NCBI RefSeq assembly: GCF_012911025.1
Contig: NZ_WUEI01000002.1
Location: 1 to 64,000 of the forward strand
Length of the DNA stretch: 64,000 nucleotides
Origin: Azoarcus sp. TTM-91
GTDB taxonomy: Bacteria; Pseudomonadota; Gammaproteobacteria; Burkholderiales; Rhodocyclaceae
Direction: 5' to 3'
Shown piece by piece: positions 1 through 8,880 of the stretch. The notes under the pieces were generated by a model. The model made no database searches and was not told the origin of the DNA. It worked only from the letters and a program-made list of their open reading frames with translations. Position numbers and translations under genes: made by a program. The number at the start of each line of letters is the position of its first letter. Within the stretch, counting starts at the first letter, position 1.

Positions 1-95
1 TGCGTTTTTTATTTTTCACTTAAAAACCGCAGAACGCCTTGCTTCCCAAGCCCTTCAGCCCCGCCGCATTTCGCTGCAGCGCTGAAGAGGTGCGC

Positions 96-123
96 ATTAT
101 AGACACCGCTCACATAACGTCAA
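96..123 (-). promoter_or_regulatory. Strong sigma-70 promoter reading out of the window's left edge
   Basis: On the minus strand there is TTGACG (123-118), a 16-bp spacer and a perfect TATAAT (101-96), followed by GCGCACC. The transcript would run leftwards across 1-90 and out of the window. No gene lies in those 90 bases, so it serves something outside. Near-consensus promoters with a GC-rich start of this kind are typical of rRNA operons in this group; that assignment is inference. Confidence 0.6.
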
Positions 124-270
124 CCCTAAAACCAGAAAACTTCTAGGTCAGTTCGCAACGCTCTATGGAAGTACTGAACAAATAATGATCAAGCGCCCGC
201 GGACCGATTCGAGCGCGTATCAGTGACAGCCTTTCGAGTTCGATGGCATTTTTGGCTTCCGATCGGCCGT

Positions 271-763
271 CTACGGGCTGCTGTCCTCCGTTTTTGCTCC
301 TTGGTGCCCCATCAGGATGCACCTCGGGCATAAAGCCGCGATGAGCGTCACATCGACGACGATGCCTTCACGCATCATCAAGCCTTTCTCGGCCAGCTGC
401 GTCTTGATCCCCTCGAAGATCTTGCCCCGTGCGTCTCCAGCAAGCGGCGAAACTTCAACAGCGTGGTCGCGTCCGGCGCTGCCTCCCGGAGCCAGATCAA
501 TGCCGACGAAGGCGCGGATCGCCTGGCTGTCGTAGATGGCGTCCTCGATCCCTTGATCCGACAGCCCGAAACACTGCCGAGCGAGGTGCATCCGCAGCCC
601 CGATCGGCGCCCGGCCGCGGCCCGCACCCTTTGGGTAGAACGGTTCGATCTCTGCGTCCAGCGCAGACCACGGCGTCACCGCCCCGACCTCGGCGAGGAA
701 GCGGTCGCGCCGCGTCTGCTTCTCCTTGACGGCGCACGCCAGGTCGGAAAGGCTCGATTGCAT
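271..763 (-). pseudogene. IS5-family transposase remnant, multiply frameshifted
   Basis: Pieces of an IS5-type transposase N-terminal half can be followed on the minus strand. The start at 763 gives MQSSLSDLA, then TRRDRFLAE and EPFYPKGAGRGR. The next pieces, LARQCFGLSDQGIEDAIYDS and AIRAFVGIDLA, are in a second frame. TTLLKFRRLLETHG is in a third, and KIFEGIKTQLAEKGLMM is back in the second. At least three frameshifts are therefore needed. The C-terminal catalytic half is not recognisable; a further out-of-frame scrap may continue to about 143. No clear terminal inverted repeats were found. The element is dead, and it sits next to the strong leftward promoter at 96-123. Confidence 0.8.
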
Positions 764-854
764 CGGTTGAGGTCTCGTCGTGGCCCAGCACCCGCCATTA
801 TCTCAAAGGCATTCCGCCAGCCGGGCAGTGGCGGACGAATGAATCAGCGATTCC

Positions 855-2249
855 TTAAAGCACTTGATAAACACGCAGATCAAACCCCTCACCGCTCATT
901 GAGATATCAAGAGGCTTGAGCTTTTGAATCGCGCCCTCTGAGGTAATGAAAAGCGGGGTATCCACTTGCAGCGCTCCCGCTCCAGCAACAACCCGCACGG
1001 CCTCCCCTCTCAGGGGTTGATCGCACAGAAATACCTTCAAGGGCGCCCTGCCGTCGTCCGCGCTGACAAAGAAGGGGCGCTGGGACAGCGTTTCGACGCC
1101 TATCTCTACTCCCCCCTCACTGCGACGAACCCTGCGGACAATCCCGAGATGCCAGCTATCTCCATCCTGCGGGCGGACAGCGAGGAGGCTGCCCAACTCA
1201 GGAGCGCTGGCAGCAGGGTCATCGATAGCCGCGCCGACTCCTCCCCGACTCAGGTCCCGGATCACCCAGACCTCGGGCTCCACGTCCAGCACGTCGGAGT
1301 CGAAGACTTTCACGACCGCATCGAAACCAGAAACCACCAATAAGTGAGCCGCAACGGAGTGCCTGCGGAAACGCCGCAGGGGCGGGGACGGAGACCAATG
1401 GCGCTGAAGATGCACGACTGCGGCGAGCCAAGTCAGCGCAGGGAAGTTGCCATCGTCGAGCCCCGCCGGCAGCGCACCTTGGCGCAATTGCTCAGCCAGC
1501 TCGGCGAGCAACTCCAGCGCCGCTGCGGATGAGAAGAACCATCCCTGGGCAGACCCGGGCCGCGTGGAGCGCCTCGGCAGTGGGGCATTCAGCGGGTCTA
1601 TTACATAGCAGACGCAGGGCAGCGGCTCCCTGACCATTACCAGGAAGGGCAGCGCTATGGTCACCAACCTGTCCACCGCCAGGAAGACCGGCAAGGAGAG
1701 TTGCTCCAGTGCGGCGGAGTGAAAGCCCAAAGCGCGGAGATACTCCTGGCGCACGCCCTCGTCATGGCCCACCACCATGCCCGCCCCAGCGTTCAAGGTG
1801 GAAGCGAACAACGCCCCGATTTCACTCCATACAACTTCGTCCGGAATGTGGCGAGCGTGGCCGTGCCACTTGATTCTCTCGGTACCAGCGGCCGAGTAGC
1901 GGGCCAGCAATGCGGGATCAGCCACGCGGCCGACATTGCGGGCCAAGGAACGGTAGGCGTCGAACAGAACCACGTGAGCGCTGCGTACGCCTTCCACGCG
2001 GTCAAGCACTGGAACTTCGCCTTCATCCGGCGCAGACAAAACCTGGCTGACGGCGCGGCGCAACTCGTCGTCCAGTGCGTAGAGATGCTGGATCTCCCGG
2101 GTGCTCGGTGTGCTGGAAAACTGGAGCGCTTTCAGGTCCTCGCTCAGGACGGACAAGCGCTCAAGCGCGTCGCTTGAGCGCAGCCCATGCGTCAAGGTGA
2201 AATCGAAGGCGCTGCCTCGGCCGTTACCTGCGACATTTGCGTCTTTCAC
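855..2249 (-). CDS. PilZ-domain protein with a large uncharacterised N-terminal region
   Basis: A protein of 464 residues. The GTG start at 2249 is chosen because a GGAGGGGG-type ribosome site lies just upstream; the frame stays open to 2582 but that part overlaps thyA and looks non-coding. The last 170 residues carry the two PilZ signatures for cyclic-di-GMP binding: an RxxxR cluster (RRFRR at about 292-296) and D-x-S-x-x-G (DLSRGGVG from about 332). Residues 1-290 are alpha-helical-looking and I do not recognise them. There is no signal peptide or clear membrane segment. It is divergent from thyA with 169 bp between. A role as a c-di-GMP effector is inference; the motif pair is seen directly. 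Confidence 0.7.
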   Translation of the reverse strand: MKDANVAGNGRGSAFDFTLTHGLRSSDALERLSVLSEDLKALQFSSTPSTREIQHLYALDDELRRAVSQVLSAPDEGEVPVLDRVEGVRSAHVVLFDAYRSLARNVGRVADPALLARYSAAGTERIKWHGHARHIPDEVVWSEIGALFASTLNAGAGMVVGHDEGVRQEYLRALGFHSAALEQLSLPVFLAVDRLVTIALPFLVMVREPLPCVCYVIDPLNAPLPRRSTRPGSAQGWFFSSAAALELLAELAEQLRQGALPAGLDDGNFPALTWLAAVVHLQRHWSPSPPLRRFRRHSVAAHLLVVSGFDAVVKVFDSDVLDVEPEVWVIRDLSRGGVGAAIDDPAASAPELGSLLAVRPQDGDSWHLGIVRRVRRSEGGVEIGVETLSQRPFFVSADDGRAPLKVFLCDQPLRGEAVRVVAGAGALQVDTPLFITSEGAIQKLKPLDISMSGEGFDLRVYQVL

Positions 2250-2418
2250 CGCCCCCTCCACTCCCCAGCATGTGCCGCCAGAGCCGCCAAGCCGCCGGCC
2301 CTTTCCGTCGCGGGAGAGTAGCACATGGCCCTCGCATAGAGAGGGGGGAGGCTCCAGGGGCCAGTGGATCGACGGCACACGAGCGGAGGTAGAATCGTCG
2401 TTTTGGCCGGGCGATGCG

Positions 2419-3213
2419 ATGAAGCAATACCTTGAACTGATGCGCCATGTGCTGGAGCACGGCGATCGCAAGACCGATAGAACCGGCACCGGCACACTAT
2501 CGGTCTTTGGCTGGCAGATGCGCTTTCGGCTGGAAGACGGCTTTCCCCTGTTGACGACGAAGAAGCTGCATACCCGCTCCATCGTCTATGAACTGCTGTG
2601 GTTCCTGCGAGGCGACACCAACATCCGCTATCTGAAGGACAATGGCGTTTCCATCTGGGACGAATGGGCGGATGAGAACGGCGACCTCGGCCCCGTCTAT
2701 GGCAAGCAGTGGCGCCACTGGGAAACGCGCGACGGGCGCAGCATCGACCAGGTCAGCCGGCTCATCGACGGCATCAAGCGCAACCCGGACTCCCGCCGCC
2801 ACATCGTCTCCGCCTGGAATCCCGGTGAAGTGGAAGGCATGGCGCTGCCGCCCTGCCACGCGCTGTTCCAGTTCTATGTGGCCAACGGTCGGCTGTCCTG
2901 CCAGCTGTATCAACGTAGCGCGGACATTTTCCTCGGCGTGCCCTTCAACATCGCCTCGTACGCTCTCCTGACACATATGGTGGCGCAGGCCTGCGATCTG
3001 ATCCCCGGCGACTTCGTCTGGACGGGCGGCGACTGCCACTTGTATCTCAACCACCTGGAGCAGGCCCGGGAACAGTTGAGCCGGGCACCACGCCCCTTGC
3101 CCACGCTGCGCATTGCCACGGAGAACAGGGACATCTTCGCCTTCCACTACGAGGACTTCGTGCTGGAGGGCTACGACCCTCACCCTCACATCAAGGCACC
3201 GGTGGCGGTATGA
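2419..3213 (+). CDS. thyA: Thymidylate synthase
   Basis: Converts dUMP and 5,10-methylene-tetrahydrofolate to dTMP and dihydrofolate in the cytoplasm. The 264 residues equal the length of E. coli ThyA, and the catalytic cysteine falls at C146 in [11 protein letters not shown], the E. coli position. The folate/dUMP-binding stretches [12 protein letters not shown] and [14 protein letters not shown] are present. The ATG at 2419 gives the canonical MKQYLELM start; upstream codons in the same frame are not conserved-looking. The stop overlaps the folA start by 4 bp (ATGA), so the two are translationally coupled. That makes sense, since FolA regenerates the tetrahydrofolate that ThyA oxidises. Confidence 0.98.
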   Translation: MKQYLELMRHVLEHGDRKTDRTGTGTLSVFGWQMRFRLEDGFPLLTTKKLHTRSIVYELLWFLRGDTNIRYLKDNGVSIWDEWADENGDLGPVYGKQWRHWETRDGRSIDQVSRLIDGIKRNPDSRRHIVSAWNPGEVEGMALPPCHALFQFYVANGRLSCQLYQRSADIFLGVPFNIASYALLTHMVAQACDLIPGDFVWTGGDCHLYLNHLEQAREQLSRAPRPLPTLRIATENRDIFAFHYEDFVLEGYDPHPHIKAPVAV

Positions 3214-3710
3214 CGAGGGAAGCGGAAGTCGTTCTGCTGGCCGCGGTCGCCCGCAACGGCGTCATCGGTCGGGACAACACCCTGCCCTGGCGGCTGAAGA
3301 CGGATCTGGCACGGTTCAAGGCCAGGACGCTGGGGCACCCGATCCTGATGGGGCGCAAGACCTGGGAGTCGCTGGGCCGCCCCCTGCCCGGCCGGCGCAA
3401 TCTGGTGGTCACCCGCGACGCGGGCTATCGCGCCCAGGGCGCCGAACTCTTCCCCAGTCCCGAGGCGGCCATTGCCGCCGTGCCGGCAGACCAGACCCTG
3501 TTCGTGATCGGCGGCGCCCAGCTCTACCTGCAGTTGCTGGATCAGGCTCATCGCCTGATCCTCACCGAAGTGCAGGCCGACGTCGAAGGCGACGCGCATT
3601 TTCCGGCCCTGGACCGCGCCGCCTATATAGAGGTGAGCCGCGAACACATCCCCGCGGATGCGGACAACGAGTTCGCCTTCGACATCGTCGAGTATCAGCG
3701 CGGGGGCTGA
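3210..3710 (+). CDS. folA: Dihydrofolate reductase
   Basis: NADPH-dependent reduction of dihydrofolate to tetrahydrofolate. The 166 residues fit chromosomal type I DHFR (about 160). Visible landmarks are [11 protein letters not shown] (Met20-loop region), the active-site acid D32 in KTDL, the NADPH-binding [18 protein letters not shown], and FVIGGAQLY. It starts inside the thyA stop (ATGA) and ends just before a bidirectional terminator at 3754-3786. Confidence 0.97.
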   Translation: MTREAEVVLLAAVARNGVIGRDNTLPWRLKTDLARFKARTLGHPILMGRKTWESLGRPLPGRRNLVVTRDAGYRAQGAELFPSPEAAIAAVPADQTLFVIGGAQLYLQLLDQAHRLILTEVQADVEGDAHFPALDRAAYIEVSREHIPADADNEFAFDIVEYQRGG

Positions 3711-3753
3711 CGCGTCACCCCACGCACCTGCAGGAAACGCTCAGGAGCCGACG

Positions 3754-3786
3754 AAAAAAAGGGGCCGCACTTGCGGCCCCTTTTCT
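3754..3786. terminator. Bidirectional terminator between folA and the decarboxylase gene
   Basis: An A-run is followed by GGGGCCGC, loop ACTT, GCGGCCCC, then TTTTCTT. The stem is perfect and has A/T tails on both sides, so it can end both the rightward thyA-folA transcript and the leftward decarboxylase transcript. Confidence 0.9.
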
Positions 3787-3803
3787 TGGGAGCGAAGGCC
3801 CGC

Positions 3804-6050
3804 TCAGTCGGCGCGGACGCAATCCACCGCGTAGCGACCATCCTCGCCCTTCACCAGACCGTGGATGTCGGTCTCGAAGCCGGGGAAGCGGGCGTTGAAG
3901 TCACGCGCGAACCGCAGGTAACGGACGATGGTGGCGTTGAAGCGCTCGCCCGGAATCAATAGCGGGATGCCCGGCGGATACGGCGTGACCAGCATCGCGG
4001 TGACCCGGCCTTCGAGCTCGTCGATGAACACCCGCTCGATCTCGCGGTGCGCCATCTTGGCGAAAGCGTCCGCCGGCTTCATCGCCGGCACCATGTCCGA
4101 CAGGTACATCTCGGTGGTGAGCCGTGCCACGTCGTGTGCCTTGTAGAAGCTGTGGATCTGGGCGCAGAGATCCTTCAGGCCGACCTTTTCATAGCGCGGA
4201 TGCTTGGCGATGAAGTCCGGCATCACCCGCCACAGCGGCTGGTTGCGGTCGTAGTCGTCCTTGAACTGCTGCAGCTCGGTCACCAGGGTGTTCCAGCGCC
4301 CCTTGGTGATGCCGATGGTGAACATGATGAAGAAGGAGTACAGGCCGGTCTTCTCGACGATGATGCCGTGCTCGGCCAGGTATTTGGTGACGATGGCGGC
4401 CGGGATGCCGGTGTGGTCGGCGAAGTCGCCATCCATGTCCAGCCCCGGGGTGATGATGGTCGCCTTGATCGGGTCCAGCATGTTGAAACCGGGGCTGAGG
4501 TCACCAAAGCCGTGCCAGCGCTCGCCGGCGTTGAGCATCCAATCCTCACGCTCGCCCAGGCCCTCCTCGGCTAGGTAGTCCGGCCCCCAGACCTTGAACC
4601 ACCAATCTTCCGAGCCGAACTCGGCGTCCACCTTGCGCATGGCGCGGCGGAACTCGACCGCCTCCATCAGCGACTCCTCCACCAGCGCCGGGCCGCCCGG
4701 CGGCTCCATCATCGCCGCCGCCACGTCGCAGGAGGCGATGATCGCGTACTGCGGCGAGGTCGAGGTATGCATCAGGTAGGCCTCGTTGAAGATGTCGCGG
4801 TCCAGCATGCGGGTCTGCGAGTCCTGCACCAGTATCTGCGAGGCCTGGCTGAGACCGGCCAGCAGCTTGTGGGTGGACTGGGTAGAGAAAACCATGGACT
4901 CCTTGCAGCGCGGGCGGTCAGCGCCAATGGCGTGGTAGTCGCCATAGAAGTCGTGGAAGGCGGCGTGCGGCAACCAGGCTTCATCGAAGTGCAGGGTGTC
5001 TATCCGGCCGTCGAGCATCTCCTTGATGGTCTCGACGTTGTACACCACGCCGTCGTAAGTGGACTGGGTGATGGTGAGAATGCGCGGCTTCTTGCTCTTG
5101 GCCTCGCGGGCGAAGGGGTTGGCCTCGATCTTCTTCTGGATGTTCTCCATCGAGAACTCCTGCAGCGGGATCGGGCCGATGATGCCGTAGTGGTTGCGCG
5201 TCGGCGTCAGGAACACAGGCACCGCGCCGGTCATGATGATGGAGTGGAGGATGGATTTGTGGCAGTTGCGGTCCACCACCACGATGTCGCCCGGCGCCAC
5301 CGTGGTATGCCACACCATCTTGTTTGAGGTGGAGGTGCCGTTGGTGACAAAGTACAGGTGGTCGCAGTTGAAGATGCGCGCTGCGTTGCGCTCGGAGGCG
5401 GCCACCGGGCCGGTGTGGTCCAGCAGCTGGCCGAGCTCGTCCACCGCATTGCAGACATCCGCCCGCAGCATGTTCTCGCCGAAGAACTGGTGGAACATGT
5501 GGCCGACCGGGCTCTTCAGGAAGGCGACGCCGCCGGAGTGACCGGGGCAGTGCCAGGAGTAGGAGCCGTCGGCGGCATAGTGGGTCAGCGCGCGGAAGAA
5601 CGGCGGCGGCAGGCACTCGAGGTAATTCTTGGCCTCGCGCACGATGTAGCGGGCGACGAATTCCGGTGTGTCCTCGAACATGTGGATGAAGCCGTGCATC
5701 TCCCGCAGCACATCGTTGGGGATGTGGCGGCTGGTGCGCGTTTCACCGTAGAGGAAGATGGGAATGTCGGCGTTGCGGAAGCGGATCTCTTCGACGAAGG
5801 CGCGCAGGTCGGCGATCGCCTTGGCCGAGGCCTCCGGCGAGGAGAACTCCTCGTCGTCTATCGACAGGATGAAGGCAGAGCCCCTGCTCTGCTGCTGGGC
5901 AAACGAGGTGAGGTCGCCGTAGCTCGTCACCCCCAGCACTTCCATGCCTTCATCGCCGATGGCCTTCGCTAGCGCGCGGATACCCAGCCCGGAGGTGTTC
6001 TCCGAGCGGAAGTCCTCGTCGATGATGATGATGGGAAAGTGGAATCGCAT
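3804..6050 (-). CDS. PLP-dependent Orn/Lys/Arg decarboxylase (AdiA-like)
   Basis: A fold-type I decarboxylase of 748 residues, close to E. coli AdiA (about 755). It has an N-terminal flavodoxin/receiver-like wing domain (about 1-130). The PLP core includes HCPGHSGG (about 167-174), the D-x-A/E-W motif HFDEAW (D356) and the Schiff-base lysine K395 in STQSTHK. A C-terminal domain follows. The ATG at 6050 has a GGAG/AAGG site upstream. It lies leftward next to dcd and mrp, an order I associate with betaproteobacteria. Motifs alone do not decide between arginine, lysine and ornithine as substrate; arginine is the best guess. Products would be CO2 and a polyamine precursor. Confidence 0.88.
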   Translation of the reverse strand: MRFHFPIIIIDEDFRSENTSGLGIRALAKAIGDEGMEVLGVTSYGDLTSFAQQQSRGSAFILSIDDEEFSSPEASAKAIADLRAFVEEIRFRNADIPIFLYGETRTSRHIPNDVLREMHGFIHMFEDTPEFVARYIVREAKNYLECLPPPFFRALTHYAADGSYSWHCPGHSGGVAFLKSPVGHMFHQFFGENMLRADVCNAVDELGQLLDHTGPVAASERNAARIFNCDHLYFVTNGTSTSNKMVWHTTVAPGDIVVVDRNCHKSILHSIIMTGAVPVFLTPTRNHYGIIGPIPLQEFSMENIQKKIEANPFAREAKSKKPRILTITQSTYDGVVYNVETIKEMLDGRIDTLHFDEAWLPHAAFHDFYGDYHAIGADRPRCKESMVFSTQSTHKLLAGLSQASQILVQDSQTRMLDRDIFNEAYLMHTSTSPQYAIIASCDVAAAMMEPPGGPALVEESLMEAVEFRRAMRKVDAEFGSEDWWFKVWGPDYLAEEGLGEREDWMLNAGERWHGFGDLSPGFNMLDPIKATIITPGLDMDGDFADHTGIPAAIVTKYLAEHGIIVEKTGLYSFFIMFTIGITKGRWNTLVTELQQFKDDYDRNQPLWRVMPDFIAKHPRYEKVGLKDLCAQIHSFYKAHDVARLTTEMYLSDMVPAMKPADAFAKMAHREIERVFIDELEGRVTAMLVTPYPPGIPLLIPGERFNATIVRYLRFARDFNARFPGFETDIHGLVKGEDGRYAVDCVRAD

Positions 6051-6136
6051 CCTTCAGTTCTCCAGCGGCGTGCCCTTGCAGGCCGGCGGGCATGTTACCC
6101 GCCCCATGTTTGCTTTCGCGTTACCGGAAAGCACAA

Positions 6137-6158
6137 GGGGGCCGGATACCCGGCCCCC
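6137..6158 (-). terminator. Hairpin downstream of dcd, probable terminator
   Basis: GGGGGCCGG, loop ATAC, CCGGCCCCC: a perfect 9-bp stem between dcd and the decarboxylase gene. On the minus strand it is followed only by TTGTGCTTT, so it is a weak intrinsic terminator that may attenuate rather than stop transcription into the decarboxylase gene. Confidence 0.55.
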
Positions 6159-6188
6159 CGATCCTGTCTCCTGATCCCCTCTGCCCGG

Positions 6189-6755
6189 TCAGATTTTGGG
6201 CAGGGTGACACCGGTCTGACCGAGATATTTCCCGCCCCGGTCACGATAAGAGGTGTCGCACACTTCATCCGACTCGAAGAACAGCATCTGCGCCACACCC
6301 TCGTTGGCGTAGATCTTCGCCGGCAGCGGCGTGGTGTTCGAGAACTCCAGCGTGACATGGCCTTCCCACTCGGGCTCCAGGGGCGTGACGTTCACGATGA
6401 TGCCGCAGCGCGCGTAGGTGCTCTTGCCCAGGCAGACGGTGAGGATGCTGCGCGGGATGCGGAAGTACTCCACCGTACGGGCCAAGGCGAAGGAGTTCGG
6501 CGGGATGATGCAGACGTCGCCGGTGAAATTGACGAAGTTGCGCTCGTCGAAGGCCTTCGGGTCCACGATGGTGGAGTTGATGTTGGTGAAGATCTTGAAT
6601 TCGTTCGCGCAGCGCACATCGTAGCCGTAGCTCGAAGTGCCGTAGGAAACGATCTTCTCGCCCCCGCTGGTGCGCACCAGTTCCGGAGCGAAGGGCTCGA
6701 TCATGCCTTCCTGCTCCGCCATGCGGCGGATCCACTTGTCGGACTTGATGGACAT
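6189..6755 (-). CDS. dcd: dCTP deaminase
   Basis: Deaminates dCTP to dUTP, feeding thymidylate synthesis. The protein has 188 residues (E. coli Dcd 193). Conserved active-site elements are visible: GKSTYARCG (S112, R116) and the catalytic glutamate E137 in TLEFSNT. YGYDVRC lies in the N-terminal part, and the glycine-rich end ([11 protein letters not shown]) contacts the nucleotide in this trimeric family. With thyA in the same window this gives part of the dCTP to dTMP route. It lies in the same orientation as mrp, 112 bp downstream, behind a hairpin. Confidence 0.95.
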   Translation of the reverse strand: MSIKSDKWIRRMAEQEGMIEPFAPELVRTSGGEKIVSYGTSSYGYDVRCANEFKIFTNINSTIVDPKAFDERNFVNFTGDVCIIPPNSFALARTVEYFRIPRSILTVCLGKSTYARCGIIVNVTPLEPEWEGHVTLEFSNTTPLPAKIYANEGVAQMLFFESDEVCDTSYRDRGGKYLGQTGVTLPKI

Positions 6756-6811
6756 CGGGCGCGCTTTCCTGACTTACCGGCCTGGCGGCCGCGAAAAATC
6801 GGCGTAGTGTA

Positions 6812-6854
6812 GGGCAATGGCCGGCAGACCGAAAGCGCCTGCCAGCCATTGCCC
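6812..6854 (-). terminator. Long hairpin between mrp and dcd
   Basis: GGGCAATGGC pairs with GCCATTGCCC. After one C/A mismatch, GGCAG pairs with CTGCC around an 11-nt loop. It begins 14 bp after the mrp stop on the minus strand. There is no U-tract, so it may act as an mRNA 3'-end stabiliser or weak terminator. Confidence 0.45.
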
Positions 6855-6867
6855 GCTCAGGGGTTGA

Positions 6868-7959
6868 TCAGGTGTTCTGGATCACGATGCTGGGGAACTT
6901 GTGCGTCATGTCCTTCGCCTTCTCGGCGATGCGCACCGCGACCTTGCGCGCGATCTCCTTGTAGATGGCGGCGATGCGGCCATCCGGCTCCGCCGCCACC
7001 GTCGGCAGACCGCCATCCGCCTCCTGGCGGATCTGGATGTCCAGCGGCAGCGCGCCGAGGAAGGGGATGCCGTAGTCGGCGCACAGCTTCTGCCCGCCGC
7101 CGGTGCCGAAGATGTGTTCTTCGTGGCCGCAGTTGGAGCAGATGTGCATGCTCATGTTCTCCACCACGCCGAGGATGGGCACGCCCACCTTCTCGAACAT
7201 CTTCAGGCCTTTGCGCGCATCCAGCAGGGCGATGTCCTGCGGCGTGGTGACGATCACCGCGCCGGTCACCGGCACACTCTGCGACAGGGTCAGCTGGATG
7301 TCGCCGGTACCCGGCGGCATGTCGATGACGAGGTAGTCCAGATCCTTCCAGGCGGTTTCCTTCAGCATCTGGTTCAGCGCCTGGGTGGCCATCGGGCCAC
7401 GCCAGACCATAGGTGTGTCGGTGTCGATCAGGAAGCCGATGGACATGGCCTGCAGGCCGAGCGCCTCCAGCGGCTCCATGGTCTTGCCGTCGCGGGTTTC
7501 CGGCCGGCGACCGCCTATACCCAGCATCTGCGGCTGCGAAGGGCCATAGATGTCCGCATCGAGGATGCCCACGCTCGCGCCTTCGGCGGCCAGCGCCAGC
7601 GCCAAATTGGCGGCGGTGGTGCTCTTGCCGACGCCGCCCTTGCCGGACGACACCGCGACGATGTTCTTCACCCCCGGCAGCAGCTTCACGCCCTGCTGCA
7701 CCGCATGCGCCACCACCCGGCTGCGCACCTCGATGTCCACCTTGCCCAGCCCTGGCAGGCCTGCCAGGGCCTGCTGCAACTGGGCGCGGATGGGCTCATG
7801 CTGGCTCTTGGCCGGATAGCCCAGCTCGACTTCGAAGCGCACATCGGCGCCCGACACAGAGAGATTGCGGATGCAGCGCGTGCTCACCAGGTCCTTGCCT
7901 GTGTTCGGATCAATTACGGATTTCAGCGCTTCTGTTACGGTTTCCTGAGACAAGCTCAT
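6868..7959 (-). CDS. apbC: Fe-S cluster carrier ATPase Mrp/ApbC
   Basis: A cytosolic P-loop ATPase that carries and transfers Fe-S clusters. The protein has 363 residues: an N-terminal MIP18/DUF59 domain (about 1-85), the deviant Walker A GKGGVGKS (106-113), and the bridging CxxC (C274, C277 in CSNCG) that binds the cluster at the dimer interface. This is the full E. coli Mrp layout. The ATG at 7959 has a weak GGAAAA site. It is transcribed away from metG, a neighbour in many proteobacteria. Confidence 0.95.
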   Translation of the reverse strand: MSLSQETVTEALKSVIDPNTGKDLVSTRCIRNLSVSGADVRFEVELGYPAKSQHEPIRAQLQQALAGLPGLGKVDIEVRSRVVAHAVQQGVKLLPGVKNIVAVSSGKGGVGKSTTAANLALALAAEGASVGILDADIYGPSQPQMLGIGGRRPETRDGKTMEPLEALGLQAMSIGFLIDTDTPMVWRGPMATQALNQMLKETAWKDLDYLVIDMPPGTGDIQLTLSQSVPVTGAVIVTTPQDIALLDARKGLKMFEKVGVPILGVVENMSMHICSNCGHEEHIFGTGGGQKLCADYGIPFLGALPLDIQIRQEADGGLPTVAAEPDGRIAAIYKEIARKVAVRIAEKAKDMTHKFPSIVIQNT

Positions 7960-8147
7960 GTCGGTTTTCCTCGATAATCGCGCCGCCCGGGAGCAAGCAG
8001 GCGGGAACGGACCGCATCATACCGGACCGCTTCCCATGCCTCATCCACCGTCGCCGCGGGGTTTTACCTATCCTGAAAAAGGGTCGCCAAGGTAAGCAAA
8101 GGGCTTCCGCGCCAATGTTCCGTACGCACAACACCACTCGAGACACC

Positions 8148-8744
8148 ATGATCCGATCCACGCTTCTTCCCGCCTGCCTCGCCATGCTGCTCTGCGCCTG
8201 CGCCGCCACACCGCCGGCCGGCAACCCACAAGCCGCACGCGGCAGCGGCGCCGCGCCCGGCGCCGGCAACGCACCGCGCACCGCCACCACAACCGCCAAC
8301 GGCGCCAGCACGGTCAACTGGAACACCCTGCGCACCGACCTCGCCACCGCGCTCAAGGGCGTGCCCGACGTGGAGATCAGCCCCGCACCCGAAGGCCTGC
8401 AATTGCGGCTCCCGGTGAGCAACGGCTTCGACTCCGGCAAGGCCGTGCCGCGCCCGCCGCTCACCCGCATGCTGGACGCGGTGGTCGCCCCGCTGGCCGC
8501 CTACCCGCGCGTCGCCATCCATGTCGTCGGCCATACCGACAGCATCGGCAGCGAGATGTACAACCTCAAGCTCTCCATTTCCCGCGCCGAGGCGGTCACC
8601 GAATACCTGCGCAGCCAGGGCCTGGGGCTGGAACGCCTGAGCTCCGACGGCAAGGGCGAAGCCGAGCCGATCGCCGACAACGCCCGCGAGCCCGGCCGCG
8701 CCCGCAACCGTCGGGTGGAGATCTACCTGCGTGCCATGCCCTGA
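8148..8744 (+). CDS. OmpA-family peptidoglycan-binding lipoprotein
   Basis: A protein of 198 residues. The ATG at 8148 is chosen because it directly yields a lipoprotein signal (MIRSTLLPACLAMLLCAC); the predicted lipidated cysteine is C18, with a slightly unusual LCAC lipobox. An Ala/Gly/Pro-rich linker follows (about 19-55). The C-terminal 100 residues are an OmpA-C domain: GHTDSIGS, the helix SISRAEAVTEYL and the closing RNRRVEI contact peptidoglycan meso-diaminopimelate. It likely anchors the outer membrane to the wall (Pal/YiaD-like). Another ATG at 8115 is in frame but would spoil the signal peptide. Confidence 0.85.
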   Translation: MIRSTLLPACLAMLLCACAATPPAGNPQAARGSGAAPGAGNAPRTATTTANGASTVNWNTLRTDLATALKGVPDVEISPAPEGLQLRLPVSNGFDSGKAVPRPPLTRMLDAVVAPLAAYPRVAIHVVGHTDSIGSEMYNLKLSISRAEAVTEYLRSQGLGLERLSSDGKGEAEPIADNAREPGRARNRRVEIYLRAMP

Positions 8745-8752
8745 TGCGTCCA

Positions 8753-8793
8753 TGCCCGCTGCGGCGCCGGTCAAGGCCGCGCCGCAGCGGGCA
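8753..8793 (+). terminator. 15-bp hairpin after the OmpA-like gene
   Basis: TGCCCGCTGCGGCGC pairs perfectly with GCGCCGCAGCGGGCA around an 11-nt loop, starting 8 bp after the stop codon. No U-tract follows, so factor-independent termination is uncertain. Confidence 0.5.
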
Positions 8794-8842
8794 CGGTGAT
8801 GCACAAAACGCGCCCGACTGCCGCCGGCGGCCCGGGCGCGTT

Positions 8843-8851
8843 TGCTAAACT
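8843..8851 (+). promoter_or_regulatory. Extended -10 promoter candidate for metG
   Basis: TGCTAAACT (extended -10, TGn plus TAAACT) ends 29 bp before the metG ATG. No convincing -35 is visible in the GC-rich sequence upstream, as expected for an extended -10 promoter. Confidence 0.4.
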
Positions 8852-8880
8852 CGCGCTTTTCCCCGTTTCCCGGCCCCATC

